DNA of 7,000 nucleotides from JBBQXK01 sp038251625 (GTDB lineage Bacteria > Pseudomonadota > Alphaproteobacteria > Rhodobacterales > Rhodobacteraceae), in contig JBBSBE010000173.1 in the NCBI GenBank assembly GCA_038251625.1, positions 1-7,000 on the forward strand, written 5' to 3'. Below are positions 1 to 6,034 of the stretch, piece by piece (the first letter of the stretch is position 1; each line of letters begins with the position of its first letter). The notes beneath the pieces were generated by a model, which was not told the DNA's origin, did no database searches, and was given only the letters and a program-made list of their open reading frames with translations. The translations under genes were made by a program, and so were the position numbers.

Positions 1-314
1 ACCAGAAGGCACCCCGCATGCCCCGTCACGGCCAGTATCCCCGCCAGCACCGCATCAACGGACGGCGAGGCAAACACATCCCCGCAGACCGCGGCCGTCA
101 GCATCCCCGGCCCCACGAAGCCCGCATGCGCAGGTTCGTGCCCCGACCCGCCGCCCGACACCAGCGCCACGCGATCCCGCGCCCAATCTGCCCGCAAGAC
201 GACGCGGATGTGGGGATAGCCGTCCAGCCGTGCCAATCGCCCGCCCGAGGCCATGATAAGCCCGTCGATGGCTTCGGTGACGATCGCTTCCTTGGTGTTG
301 ATGAACTGCGCCAT
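1..314 (-). CDS. DhaK-type dihydroxyacetone (ketose) kinase subunit, N-terminal part, runs off the left edge
   Basis: This is the first 104 codons of a protein of the DhaK family, whose K domain binds dihydroxyacetone or a related short ketose for phosphorylation in the cytoplasm. It begins MAQFINTKEAIVTEAIDGL. The family's hallmark glycine-rich segment lies at residues 53-68 (SGGGSGHEPAHAGFVG), followed by GML and the CGDVFASPS segment at residues 77-85. His59 aligns with the substrate-contacting His56 of E. coli DhaK. The histidine that binds the ketone covalently falls later in the family and is outside the window. The ATG at 314-312 is preceded by an AAGGGGGA ribosome-binding site and lies 13 nt after the upstream ATPase stop, so it is the last visible cistron of the transport operon. 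Whether phosphate comes from ATP (a fused or separate DhaL-type domain) or from a PTS protein cannot be seen. Some relatives act on erythrulose rather than dihydroxyacetone, so the substrate is open. Confidence 0.9.
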   Translation of the reverse strand, partial: MAQFINTKEAIVTEAIDGLIMASGGRLARLDGYPHIRVVLRADWARDRVALVSGGGSGHEPAHAGFVGPGMLTAAVCGDVFASPSVDAVLAGILAVTGHAGCLL

Positions 315-327
315 GGGATCCCCCTTG

Positions 328-1323
328 TCAGGCAATGCGGGCGCCGGTGGCATCGAACCAGAAGGGCCGGTCGGCCCTGATCTGTACGATGTCGCCGGGG
401 GTAAGCGGGGTGTGTGCGTCGGTGACGCTGATAAGGTCGTGGTTCTTGAAGCTCAGATGCAGGCGGGTCTGGTCGCCCAGGTGTTCGACACGGGTAACAA
501 GGCTGTCCTCGCCCTCGCCCTGCACGATCTGTTCGGGGCGCAGGCCGATGGTGGCAGCCTGCGGTGGGGCACCTTGGAAAAGCCCCGCAGGCAAGAGGTT
601 GATGCGCGGCTGGCCAAGGCGGCTGGCGGCATAAAGACTGACGGGGTTTTCGTAGATCTCGCGCGGGGTCCCGAATTGCACGAGGCGGCCATGATCGAGC
701 ACGCCCACATGCGTGGCCATCGTCATCGCTTCCACCTGATCGTGGGTTACATAAAGGAATGTGGCGCCTGATTTCGCCTGAATATCCTTCAACTCCACCC
801 GCAGATCAGCGCGGAGCTTGGCGTCGAGCGAACTGAGCGGTTCGTCCATCAGATAGACAGTCGGGCGCCGCACCAAGGCCCGCCCGATAGACACGCGCTG
901 CATCTCGCCCCCCGACAACGCCGTCGCCTTGTTGTCGAGCTTGTGGGCGATCTGCAGCATCGCAGCCACCTCGGCCACCTTGCGGGCAATCTCTGCCGCC
1001 GGAGTGCGCAGCAGCGGTGATTTCAGCGGGAACGCCAGATTTTCGCGTACCGTGAGATGGGGGTAGAGCGAGTATTGCTGGAACACCATCGCCACATTGC
1101 GCTGCGCGGGCGTCAGTGCGGCCACGTCCTGCCCGCCGATCCGAACCTCGCCCGCATCGGGCCGATCGAGGCCCGAGACGATGCGCAGAAGCGTGGTTTT
1201 CCCCGCACCAGTGGGGCCAAGCAGCACGACAAAGGCGCCATCGGGTACGGTCAGCGTAACATCGTTCAGCGCCACCTCGGCCCCGAAGCGCTTGGTCACG
1301 CCGTGAAGGGAAACTTCAGCCAT
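328..1323 (-). CDS. ABC transporter ATP-binding protein, MalK/UgpC-like (second ATPase)
   Basis: This is a 331-residue cytoplasmic ATPase of the CUT1 sugar/polyol importer type. The motifs are in order: Walker A GPTGAGKTT (36-44), Q-loop Gln82 in VFQQYSLYPH, signature LSGGE (136-140), Walker B LMDEP with Asp160-Glu161, D-loop SSLDA, and switch His194 in YVTHDQVEAM. A C-terminal OB/TOBE-like regulatory region follows, with GQPRIN (237-242) and GLRPEQ (260-265). All catalytic residues are present. The signature ends in Glu instead of the usual Gln. The ATG at 1323 was chosen because the protein family begins at this point and GAGGTG sits 7 nt upstream. The reading frame stays open to 1473 but that extension is antisense to nothing meaningful and runs inside the preceding gene. 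The gene overlaps the end of the first ATPase by 8 nt, consistent with translational coupling. It is probably the heterodimer partner of that ATPase. Confidence 0.95.
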   Translation of the reverse strand: MAEVSLHGVTKRFGAEVALNDVTLTVPDGAFVVLLGPTGAGKTTLLRIVSGLDRPDAGEVRIGGQDVAALTPAQRNVAMVFQQYSLYPHLTVRENLAFPLKSPLLRTPAAEIARKVAEVAAMLQIAHKLDNKATALSGGEMQRVSIGRALVRRPTVYLMDEPLSSLDAKLRADLRVELKDIQAKSGATFLYVTHDQVEAMTMATHVGVLDHGRLVQFGTPREIYENPVSLYAASRLGQPRINLLPAGLFQGAPPQAATIGLRPEQIVQGEGEDSLVTRVEHLGDQTRLHLSFKNHDLISVTDAHTPLTPGDIVQIRADRPFWFDATGARIA

Positions 1324-2413
1324 GCGCCAGCACCTCTGCATTCGCGGCCGACCGCAGCGCGCGCCCTGATGCGGCGTCGAACAGGCTGAGCGTGCGGGCG
1401 TCGAGCGCGAGCCCGGTTGCACCACCCACCCGCACGGGCGCATCCGACCGGACACGGGCCTTGATCTGACCATGGGGGGTATCCAGCGTCACGATCTGCG
1501 TCGTTCCAAGATATTCTGTCGCCAATACCCGGCCCCGGTAGGGGGCCGCATCATCCAGCGTCACATGCTCGGGGCGAACCCCCAGCACCAGCGGGCCATG
1601 CGCGCCCTCCTGCAAAGCCGGCATAGCAAAGCGGGCCTCGCCCAAGGCCACCTCGGTGGCACCACGCCCGACCGTGCCCTCGAACCGCAGAAAGTTCATC
1701 GGGGGCGAGCCGATAAAGGTGGCGACGAACAACGTGGCGGGCCAGTCGTAAATCTGCTGCGGCACGCCGAACTGTTCCACCACGCCGTGGTTCATCACCA
1801 CGATCTTGTCGCCCATCTGCATGGCTTCCAGCTGGTCGTGCGTGACATAGACGGTGGTGGCGCGCATCCTGTCATGCAGGGCGCGCAATTCTTCCGACAT
1901 ATGCTCGCGGAATTCGGCATCGAGTGCGCCCAAAGGTTCGTCCATCAGAAAGCACTTGGGATCGCGCACGATGGCGCGACCAAGGGCCACGCGCTGCCGG
2001 TCGCCGCCGGAAAGCCCGCCCACCGGCTTGTCGAGGATGCTTTCGATGCCGAGGATGCCTGCCACTTCCGCCACCTTGGCCTGCACCTGCGCGCGCGCCA
2101 TGCCCTGGCTGACCAGCGGATAGCTGATGTTGCGGCGCACGTTCATGTGCGGGTAAAGCGCGAACATCTGGAACACGAAGGCGATATCCCGCTTGCTGGC
2201 GGGGCGTTGGGACACTTCCTCGCCATCAATGAAAATTTCCCCGCTCGTGGGCAGTTCCAGCCCTGCGATCATGCGCAGCGTGGTGGTCTTGCCGCAGCCG
2301 GATGGCCCCAGCAGCATGAAGAATTCACCGTCCTCGACCGTGAAGGTCGAGGATTTCACGGCGTTGAATGCCCCGAAGTCCTTGCGCAGGTTGCGGATCA
2401 CGATCTGGGCCAT
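1316..2413 (-). CDS. ABC transporter ATP-binding protein, MalK/UgpC-like (first ATPase)
   Basis: This is a 365-residue ATPase, the usual length for a MalK-type subunit, and it would dock on the cytoplasmic side of the two permeases. It shows Walker A GPSGCGKTT (36-44), Q-loop Gln82 in FVFQMFALYPHMNV, signature LSGGD (134-138), Walker B FLMDEP with Asp158-Glu159, D-loop GALDA, and switch His192 in VYVTHDQLEAM. The C-terminal regulatory region carries GSPPMNFL (235-242) and LGVRPEH (277-283), typical of MalK/UgpC relatives. The signature has Asp where most ATPases have Gln. The protein is clearly different from the ATPase encoded just downstream, so this is not a recent tandem duplication. The ATG at 2413 lies 3 nt after the stop of the small membrane protein, with a GGAA ribosome-binding site just upstream inside that gene's end. 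Substrate specificity cannot be read from this subunit. Confidence 0.96.
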   Translation of the reverse strand: MAQIVIRNLRKDFGAFNAVKSSTFTVEDGEFFMLLGPSGCGKTTTLRMIAGLELPTSGEIFIDGEEVSQRPASKRDIAFVFQMFALYPHMNVRRNISYPLVSQGMARAQVQAKVAEVAGILGIESILDKPVGGLSGGDRQRVALGRAIVRDPKCFLMDEPLGALDAEFREHMSEELRALHDRMRATTVYVTHDQLEAMQMGDKIVVMNHGVVEQFGVPQQIYDWPATLFVATFIGSPPMNFLRFEGTVGRGATEVALGEARFAMPALQEGAHGPLVLGVRPEHVTLDDAAPYRGRVLATEYLGTTQIVTLDTPHGQIKARVRSDAPVRVGGATGLALDARTLSLFDAASGRALRSAANAEVLAHG

Positions 2414-2416
2414 GCG

Positions 2417-2587
2417 CTATTCCGGGAAATGGCTGACGATGATGAACATCAGCGTGCCCGTCAGCGTGACAACGAACGACCATGTGTAGAGCACCAGAAA
2501 GAACGGCTGCATCAGCATGACGACGCCAAGTGCTATCAGGATGGTGGCAGCCATTTCCCAGGGGCCCCGGCGGAAAAAACGGCTCAT
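2417..2587 (-). CDS. Small two-helix membrane protein embedded in the ABC importer operon, unknown function
   Basis: This is a 56-residue protein starting MSRFFRRGPWEMAATILIAL and ending in SHFPE with a TAG stop. The N-terminus is basic (Arg3, Arg6, Arg7), followed by two hydrophobic stretches at about residues 12-34 and 37-52 separated only by Tyr-Thr-Trp, so a helical hairpin with both ends in the cytoplasm is expected by the positive-inside rule. No catalytic motif is visible. Its ATG overlaps the TGA of the second permease (ATGA), and its stop is 3 nt before the first ATPase, so it is co-translated between permease and ATPases. Small membrane proteins are known beside some related importers, for example a DUF2160-type ORF in rhizobial glycerol transporter operons, but this one is shorter and I cannot assign it to that family. 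An accessory or assembly subunit of the transporter is an inference from position. The frame is open upstream to 2791, inside the permease gene, and that longer start is not supported. Confidence 0.85.
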   Translation of the reverse strand: MSRFFRRGPWEMAATILIALGVVMLMQPFFLVLYTWSFVVTLTGTLMFIIVSHFPE

Positions 2588-3519
2588 TTCCGCACCGCGC
2601 CAAAGGTGATCCCGCGCAGAAGGTGTTTGCGCAGAAGGATCGTGAAGACCATGACCGGCAACAGAAAGAGCGTGGTGCCTGCGGCGACGGCGGGCCAGTC
2701 CTTGCCGATGCCGATGATGGTGGGAATGAAGGGCGGCGCGGTCTGCGCCGTTCCGCTCGTCAGCAGAACCGCGAAGGCATATTCGTTCCACGCAAAGATC
2801 AGGCAGAAGATCGCGGTCGAGGCGATGCCGGTGGCCGCCTGCGGCAGCACCACCTTCACGAAGGCCTGAAACCGGGTGTAGCCGTCGATCAGCGCCGCTT
2901 CCTCGTATTCGCGGGGAATCTCGTCGATGAACCCCTTCAGCAGCCAGACCGCGAGCGACAGGTTAACGCCTGTGTAAAGCAGGATCATCCCCAGATGCGT
3001 GTCCGACAGGCCAAGCTGGCGGTACATCAGGAATATCGGGATGGCGACGGCGATGGGCGGCATCATCCGGGTTGAGAGGATGAAGAACAGAAGATCATCC
3101 TTCAGCGGCACCTTGAAGCGGGAAAAGGCGTAAGCTGCGATGGTACCAAGAAAGATCGACAGGAAGGTGGAGCCAAAGCCGATGATGACAGAGTTCAGGA
3201 ACCGCTCGCCATAGCGCGAGGGGCCAGAGATCACCATGTCATACTGCCGCACGATCTGGTCGTACCATGTTGTGGGGGCTCCGAGTTCGGCCAGCGCCTC
3301 GGGCGTGGCGCGGCTGCGCGTGGTGAAGAGATTGACGTAGCCTTCCAGCGTGGGGGTGAAGAACACCTTGGGCGGATAGGCGATGGAATCGGCGGGGGAT
3401 TTGAACCCCGTGGCGATGATCCACAGCAGCGGTGCGATGGTCACCAGCGCGTAGAGCACCACCAGAACGGCGGCGAGGGCCTTCAGGCGCGGCGAGGGGT
3501 CGGTGACGGAAAAGCTCAT
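2584..3519 (-). CDS. ABC transporter permease, MalG-like (second membrane subunit)
   Basis: This is a 311-residue inner-membrane permease of the CUT1 sugar/polyol importer class. Six hydrophobic segments are visible at about residues 15-37, 108-132, 143-165, 176-197, 229-253 and 276-296. The cytoplasmic EAA loop that docks onto the ATPase is canonical, EAALIDGYTRFQAFVKVVLP at 207-226, and is followed by the WNEY motif (244-247) common in MalG-type proteins. The stretch between the first and second membrane segments, about residues 40-107, is long for this family and rich in polar residues; it should face the periplasm. The ATG at 3519 overlaps the stop of the upstream permease (ATGA) and is preceded by GAAGGA. 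The frame stays open to 3621, but those extra residues are basic, non-membrane and overlap the upstream gene. It should pair with the first permease to form the translocation channel. Confidence 0.95.
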   Translation of the reverse strand: MSFSVTDPSPRLKALAAVLVVLYALVTIAPLLWIIATGFKSPADSIAYPPKVFFTPTLEGYVNLFTTRSRATPEALAELGAPTTWYDQIVRQYDMVISGPSRYGERFLNSVIIGFGSTFLSIFLGTIAAYAFSRFKVPLKDDLLFFILSTRMMPPIAVAIPIFLMYRQLGLSDTHLGMILLYTGVNLSLAVWLLKGFIDEIPREYEEAALIDGYTRFQAFVKVVLPQAATGIASTAIFCLIFAWNEYAFAVLLTSGTAQTAPPFIPTIIGIGKDWPAVAAGTTLFLLPVMVFTILLRKHLLRGITFGAVRK

Positions 3520-4454
3520 CTTTCCTTCACCTTGTTCAGCGCCTTGACGTAGATCGAGGCCATGCCGAAGACGGTCACGAACAGGATCACCGCCTGCGCC
3601 GAGGCATAGCCGGTGCGCCACTTCTCGAACGCCTCGCGCTTGAGGTTGATCGAGGTCAGTTCGGTGGTCGATCCCGGTCCGCCACCCGTCAGCTGCACCA
3701 CCAGATCGAACATCTTGAAGTTCTCGATACCCCGGAACAGAACTGCCAGCATCAGGAAGGGCAGCACCATTGGCACCGTGATCGTCCAGAATTGCCGCCA
3801 GGGGCTGGCGCGGTCACATTCCGCCGCCTCGTAGATCGACGCAGGGATCGACCGCAGGCCCGCAAGGCAGATCAGCATCACGAACGGTGTCCACATCCAG
3901 GTATCCACGATCACGATGGCCCAGGGCGCCAGCGTGACGGACCCGATCATCGTGAAGGACGAGGGGTCGACGCCGGAAAAGAACGCGACCACGTAATTGA
4001 AAAGGCCGATCTGCGGCTGATAGAAGAAGGTCCAGAAATTGCCCACGACGGCGGGCGACAGCATCATCGGCAGCACGATCACGGTGGTCCAAAGGTCGCT
4101 GCCCCGGAACTTGGCGTTGATGAGCCATGCCAGCGTAAAGCCGATCAGCACCTGCAACACGATGGTCCAGATCAGGAAATGCGCCGTCGCCTGCATCGTG
4201 ATCCAGACGTCGGGATCCGTCAGCACACGGCGGTAATTCTCGATCCCCACCCATTCCACATCGAGGTTCGGGCGGTTGGCGCGGTAGTTGGTGAGGCTGA
4301 GTCGGATGGTCCAGATCAGTGGAAAGATGTTGATCGCCAGCAAAAGCGCGATCGTGGGGGCCACGAACAGCCACGCGATGGCGCGGTCTGACAGGGCGCC
4401 GATCCGTCTGCCCACACGGGCGGGAAGGGTGCGCGGGGATGCGTCATCCGTCAT
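3516..4454 (-). CDS. ABC transporter permease, MalF/UgpA-like (first membrane subunit)
   Basis: This is a 312-residue inner-membrane subunit of a CUT1-type importer. Hydrophobic segments are visible at about residues 26-50, 91-112, 121-145, 174-200, 222-242 and 285-305. The loop at 209-228 is the EAA motif that contacts the ATPase, reading EAAECDRASPWRQFWTITVP. The usually conserved glycine after Asp is Arg215 here, while the rest of the motif is intact. The segment VQLTGGGP before the last helix is also typical of this family. I prefer the ATG at 4454 (MTDDASPRTL). A TTG seven codons upstream at 4475 is also in frame but has no convincing ribosome-binding site, whereas GGAAAG stands 7 nt before the ATG. 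The gene follows the binding-protein stop by 62 nt, with a strong hairpin in that gap, and overlaps the second permease by 4 nt. Confidence 0.94.
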   Translation of the reverse strand: MTDDASPRTLPARVGRRIGALSDRAIAWLFVAPTIALLLAINIFPLIWTIRLSLTNYRANRPNLDVEWVGIENYRRVLTDPDVWITMQATAHFLIWTIVLQVLIGFTLAWLINAKFRGSDLWTTVIVLPMMLSPAVVGNFWTFFYQPQIGLFNYVVAFFSGVDPSSFTMIGSVTLAPWAIVIVDTWMWTPFVMLICLAGLRSIPASIYEAAECDRASPWRQFWTITVPMVLPFLMLAVLFRGIENFKMFDLVVQLTGGGPGSTTELTSINLKREAFEKWRTGYASAQAVILFVTVFGMASIYVKALNKVKER

Positions 4455-4479
4455 GGCAGGGCTTTCCGGGGGCAAAAGT

Positions 4480-4506
4480 GGCGCGGCGGGGGAGGGCCGC
4501 CGCGCC
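4480..4506 (-). promoter_or_regulatory. GC-rich intercistronic hairpin after the binding-protein gene
   Basis: A perfect 10-bp inverted repeat, GGCGCGGCGG at 4480-4489 and its complement at 4497-4506, encloses a 7-nt loop. In the minus-strand transcript it begins 10 nt after the TAA of the binding-protein gene and ends 25 nt before the permease ATG. It is followed by ACTTTTG, too few U residues for an efficient intrinsic terminator. Structures at this position in binding-protein operons are known to protect the upstream mRNA or partly end transcription, so that the binding protein is made in excess. Applying that role here is an inference. Confidence 0.65.
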
Positions 4507-4516
4507 GGTTGACGGC

Positions 4517-5842
4517 TTAAAGCTTGCCGTCATCCTGGAAGGTTTCGGTCCAGTCCGCAACGAGGCCATCGAGTGCCTCTTTCGCAGTGCCCTGGCCCGC
4601 CACGACGTAATCGTGGAACCGCTTCTGCGTTGCCTGCAGCAGCGTGGCATAGCTCGGTTCAGCCCAGAAATCCTTCACGATCGCCATGCTGTCGAGGAAG
4701 GTCTGTGCGTAGGGCTGGCTGGCCGCGAAATCAGGCGCCTCGACCACCGAGCGCAGGCACGAGAAGCCGCCCGATTTCCACCACTTTTCCTGTACGTCCT
4801 TCTGGGCAAACCACTTGATGTATTCCAGCGCAGCCTCTTGCTTGGTCGAATAGGCCACCACCGAAATGCCCTGCCCGCCCAACTGCGCGAACTGCTCGCC
4901 GTCCGGACCTGCGGGGTTCACCAGATAGCCGGTCTTGCCGCCGCCCACGTTCGGATCGGCCTCGAATCCCGGCCAGGTGAAGGCAAAGTTCATCTGCATC
5001 GCCACCTGACCCGATTTGTAGGCGTCGATCCCCTCGGACATGTAGCCGTTGGACGAACCGGGCGGTACGCAGCAATCGTAAAGCGCCTTGTAGAACTCAA
5101 GCCCCGCAACCGCCGCGTCAGAATTCACGAAGCCATCCATATCGTAGGGCTTGTCGGGGTTGTCGTACTTGAACCCAAAGGAATACAGCACATCCATGGC
5201 GCCCATGGTGATGCCTTCCGAGCCCCGCTCGGTGTAGATCGAGGCGCCATAGACGGTCTTGCCGTCAATCTCTCGGCCCTGGAAGAATTCCGCGATATCC
5301 TTCAGTTCCGCGAACGTGGCCGGGGGCGCGATGTCGCGGCCGTATTTTTCCTTGAAGGCGGCCATGATCTCGGGCCGCTCGAACCAGTCCTTGCGGTACG
5401 TCCAGCCCACAACATCGCCGAACGCGGGCAGTGCCCAGTAGTTGGGCGTGTTCTTCGGCCATTCGGAATAGCCGGTCACGGTTGCTGGCACAAAGTCCGA
5501 CATGCTGATGCCGTTGGCATCAAAGAAATCGTTCAGCTTCACATAATGTCCGGCCTCGGCCGACCCGCCGATCCACTGGCTGTCGCCGATCATCAGGTCG
5601 CACAGTTTGCCGCCCGAGTTCAGCTCGTTCAGCATCCGGTCGGCGAAGTTGGGCCACGGCACGAACTCGAAGTTCATCTTGTGGCCGGACTGCGCCTCGA
5701 AATCCTTGCTCAGTTCCACCAGCGCGTTCGCGGGGTCCCAGGCGGCCCAGCACAGCGTCAGGTCTTCGGCCTGCGCGGTGTTGGCAAAGCCGGTGACGCA
5801 AAGCGCGCCAAGGGCGGCGGTCGTCAGAAACGTCGATCTCAT
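4517..5842 (-). CDS. Extracellular (periplasmic) solute-binding protein, family 1, of a sugar/polyol ABC importer
   Basis: This is a 441-residue binding protein, a normal length for family 1 proteins related to MalE/UgpB. Residues 1-25 form a Sec signal peptide: Arg2, a hydrophobic core around LTTAALGALCVTGF, and an AQA|ED signal peptidase I site. Cys15 is not in a lipobox, so a soluble periplasmic protein is expected. The mature part is rich in Trp and Tyr (for example W32, W35, W63, W90, W136, W147), as expected for a carbohydrate-binding cleft. It also has five Cys (31, 81, 257, 258, 362), which is many for this family. The ATG at 5842 was chosen because GGAGGA lies 8 nt upstream and the signal peptide starts there. 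An in-frame ATG at 5866 would place this ribosome-binding site inside the gene. It is the first gene of the operon and defines substrate specificity. The ligand is unknown; the DhaK-type kinase downstream suggests a small ketose or polyol. Confidence 0.95.
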   Translation of the reverse strand: MRSTFLTTAALGALCVTGFANTAQAEDLTLCWAAWDPANALVELSKDFEAQSGHKMNFEFVPWPNFADRMLNELNSGGKLCDLMIGDSQWIGGSAEAGHYVKLNDFFDANGISMSDFVPATVTGYSEWPKNTPNYWALPAFGDVVGWTYRKDWFERPEIMAAFKEKYGRDIAPPATFAELKDIAEFFQGREIDGKTVYGASIYTERGSEGITMGAMDVLYSFGFKYDNPDKPYDMDGFVNSDAAVAGLEFYKALYDCCVPPGSSNGYMSEGIDAYKSGQVAMQMNFAFTWPGFEADPNVGGGKTGYLVNPAGPDGEQFAQLGGQGISVVAYSTKQEAALEYIKWFAQKDVQEKWWKSGGFSCLRSVVEAPDFAASQPYAQTFLDSMAIVKDFWAEPSYATLLQATQKRFHDYVVAGQGTAKEALDGLVADWTETFQDDGKL

Positions 5843-5850
5843 CGGATGCT

Positions 5851-5856
5851 TCCTCC
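5851..5856 (-). promoter_or_regulatory. Ribosome-binding site of the solute-binding protein gene
   Basis: The transcript reads GGAGGA here, an exact Shine-Dalgarno core, 8 nt before the ATG at 5842. It decides between the two possible starts of the binding protein and is the strongest such site in the window, in line with high expression of the first gene. Confidence 0.85.
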
Positions 5857-5901
5857 CAGAAGTCATGATTGGCCTTCTTTCGCCGAGACTCGGTGGCGTG
5901 A

Positions 5902-5930
5902 AGTATTCGTAGATGAGGTACGCACCTCAA
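5902..5930 (-). promoter_or_regulatory. Predicted promoter of the transport operon
   Basis: On the minus strand a -35-like TTGAGG (5930-5925) is followed after exactly 17 bp by a -10-like AATACT (5907-5902); each matches the sigma-70 consensus at 4 of 6 positions. Transcription would start near 5895, leaving a leader of about 50 nt before the binding-protein ATG. The -35 box is formed by the outer arm of the left operator, so repressor binding would cover it. This is predicted from sequence only. Confidence 0.55.
5914..5929. promoter_or_regulatory. Left operator half of a mirrored pair, probable LacI-family binding site
   Basis: TGAGGTACGCACCTCA is a near-perfect palindrome: 14 of 16 positions are symmetric, with arms TGAGGT/ACCTCA and CG at the dyad centre. 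A central CG with symmetric arms is typical of LacI-family operators. It is the exact reverse complement of the site at 5944-5959 and overlaps the -35 region of the predicted leftward promoter. The divergent LacI-family gene next door is the obvious candidate binder. Confidence 0.75.
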
Positions 5931-5942
5931 CGCAACATTTTT

Positions 5943-5971
5943 TTGAGGTGCGTACCTCAATTTGATAGACT
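5943..5971 (+). promoter_or_regulatory. Predicted promoter of the LacI-family regulator gene
   Basis: A -35-like TTGAGG (5943-5948) is followed after exactly 17 bp by a -10-like TAGACT (5966-5971); each matches the sigma-70 consensus at 4 of 6 positions. It mirrors the leftward promoter in both box sequence and spacing. Transcription would start near 5978 and give a leader of about 57 nt. No attenuator or riboswitch is evident in that leader. Confidence 0.5.
5944..5959. promoter_or_regulatory. Right operator half of a mirrored pair, probable LacI-family binding site
   Basis: TGAGGTGCGTACCTCA has the same symmetric arms and central CG as the site at 5914-5929 and is its exact reverse complement. 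The two centres are 30 bp apart, close to three helical turns, which puts both sites on one face of the DNA and would allow cooperative or bridged binding. The site sits between the -35 and -10 boxes of the predicted rightward promoter, implying autoregulation of the regulator gene. Confidence 0.75.
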
Positions 5972-6034
5972 TACCCCCCGAATTCTCTCAAAACGGTCAA
6001 ACCCGCCCGTGCTGGCGCGGTGCTGGAGCAGGAT

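Noticed and set aside
2588..2791. Longer version (124 residues) of the small membrane protein
   Set aside because: The extension is inside the second permease gene, is not hydrophobic, and ignores the ATGA junction at 2587 that fits the coupled pattern of the operon.
1472..2869. Long open frame of 465 codons on the plus strand
   Set aside because: It is antisense to the first ATPase, the small protein and the end of a permease, all well supported; its translation shows no family motif.
5789..5809. Cys15 of the binding protein as a lipoprotein attachment site
   Set aside because: The preceding residues Gly-Ala-Leu do not form a lipobox, and a good AQA signal peptidase I site follows at residue 25.
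5843..5866. Upstream start for the binding protein adding eight residues
   Set aside because: It would put the GGAGGA ribosome-binding site within the coding sequence and place extra polar residues before a normal signal peptide.
5914..5959. The 17-bp inverted repeat as a bidirectional terminator
   Set aside because: The T run is inside the loop rather than after the stem, both flanking genes point away from it, and each arm is itself palindromic with promoter boxes, which fits an operator pair better.
4439..5965. Long open frame of 508 codons on the plus strand
   Set aside because: It lies antisense to the solute-binding protein, has no recognisable domain, is rich in Arg/His/Gly low-information sequence, and has no good ribosome-binding site. 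Such frames are common opposite GC-rich genes.
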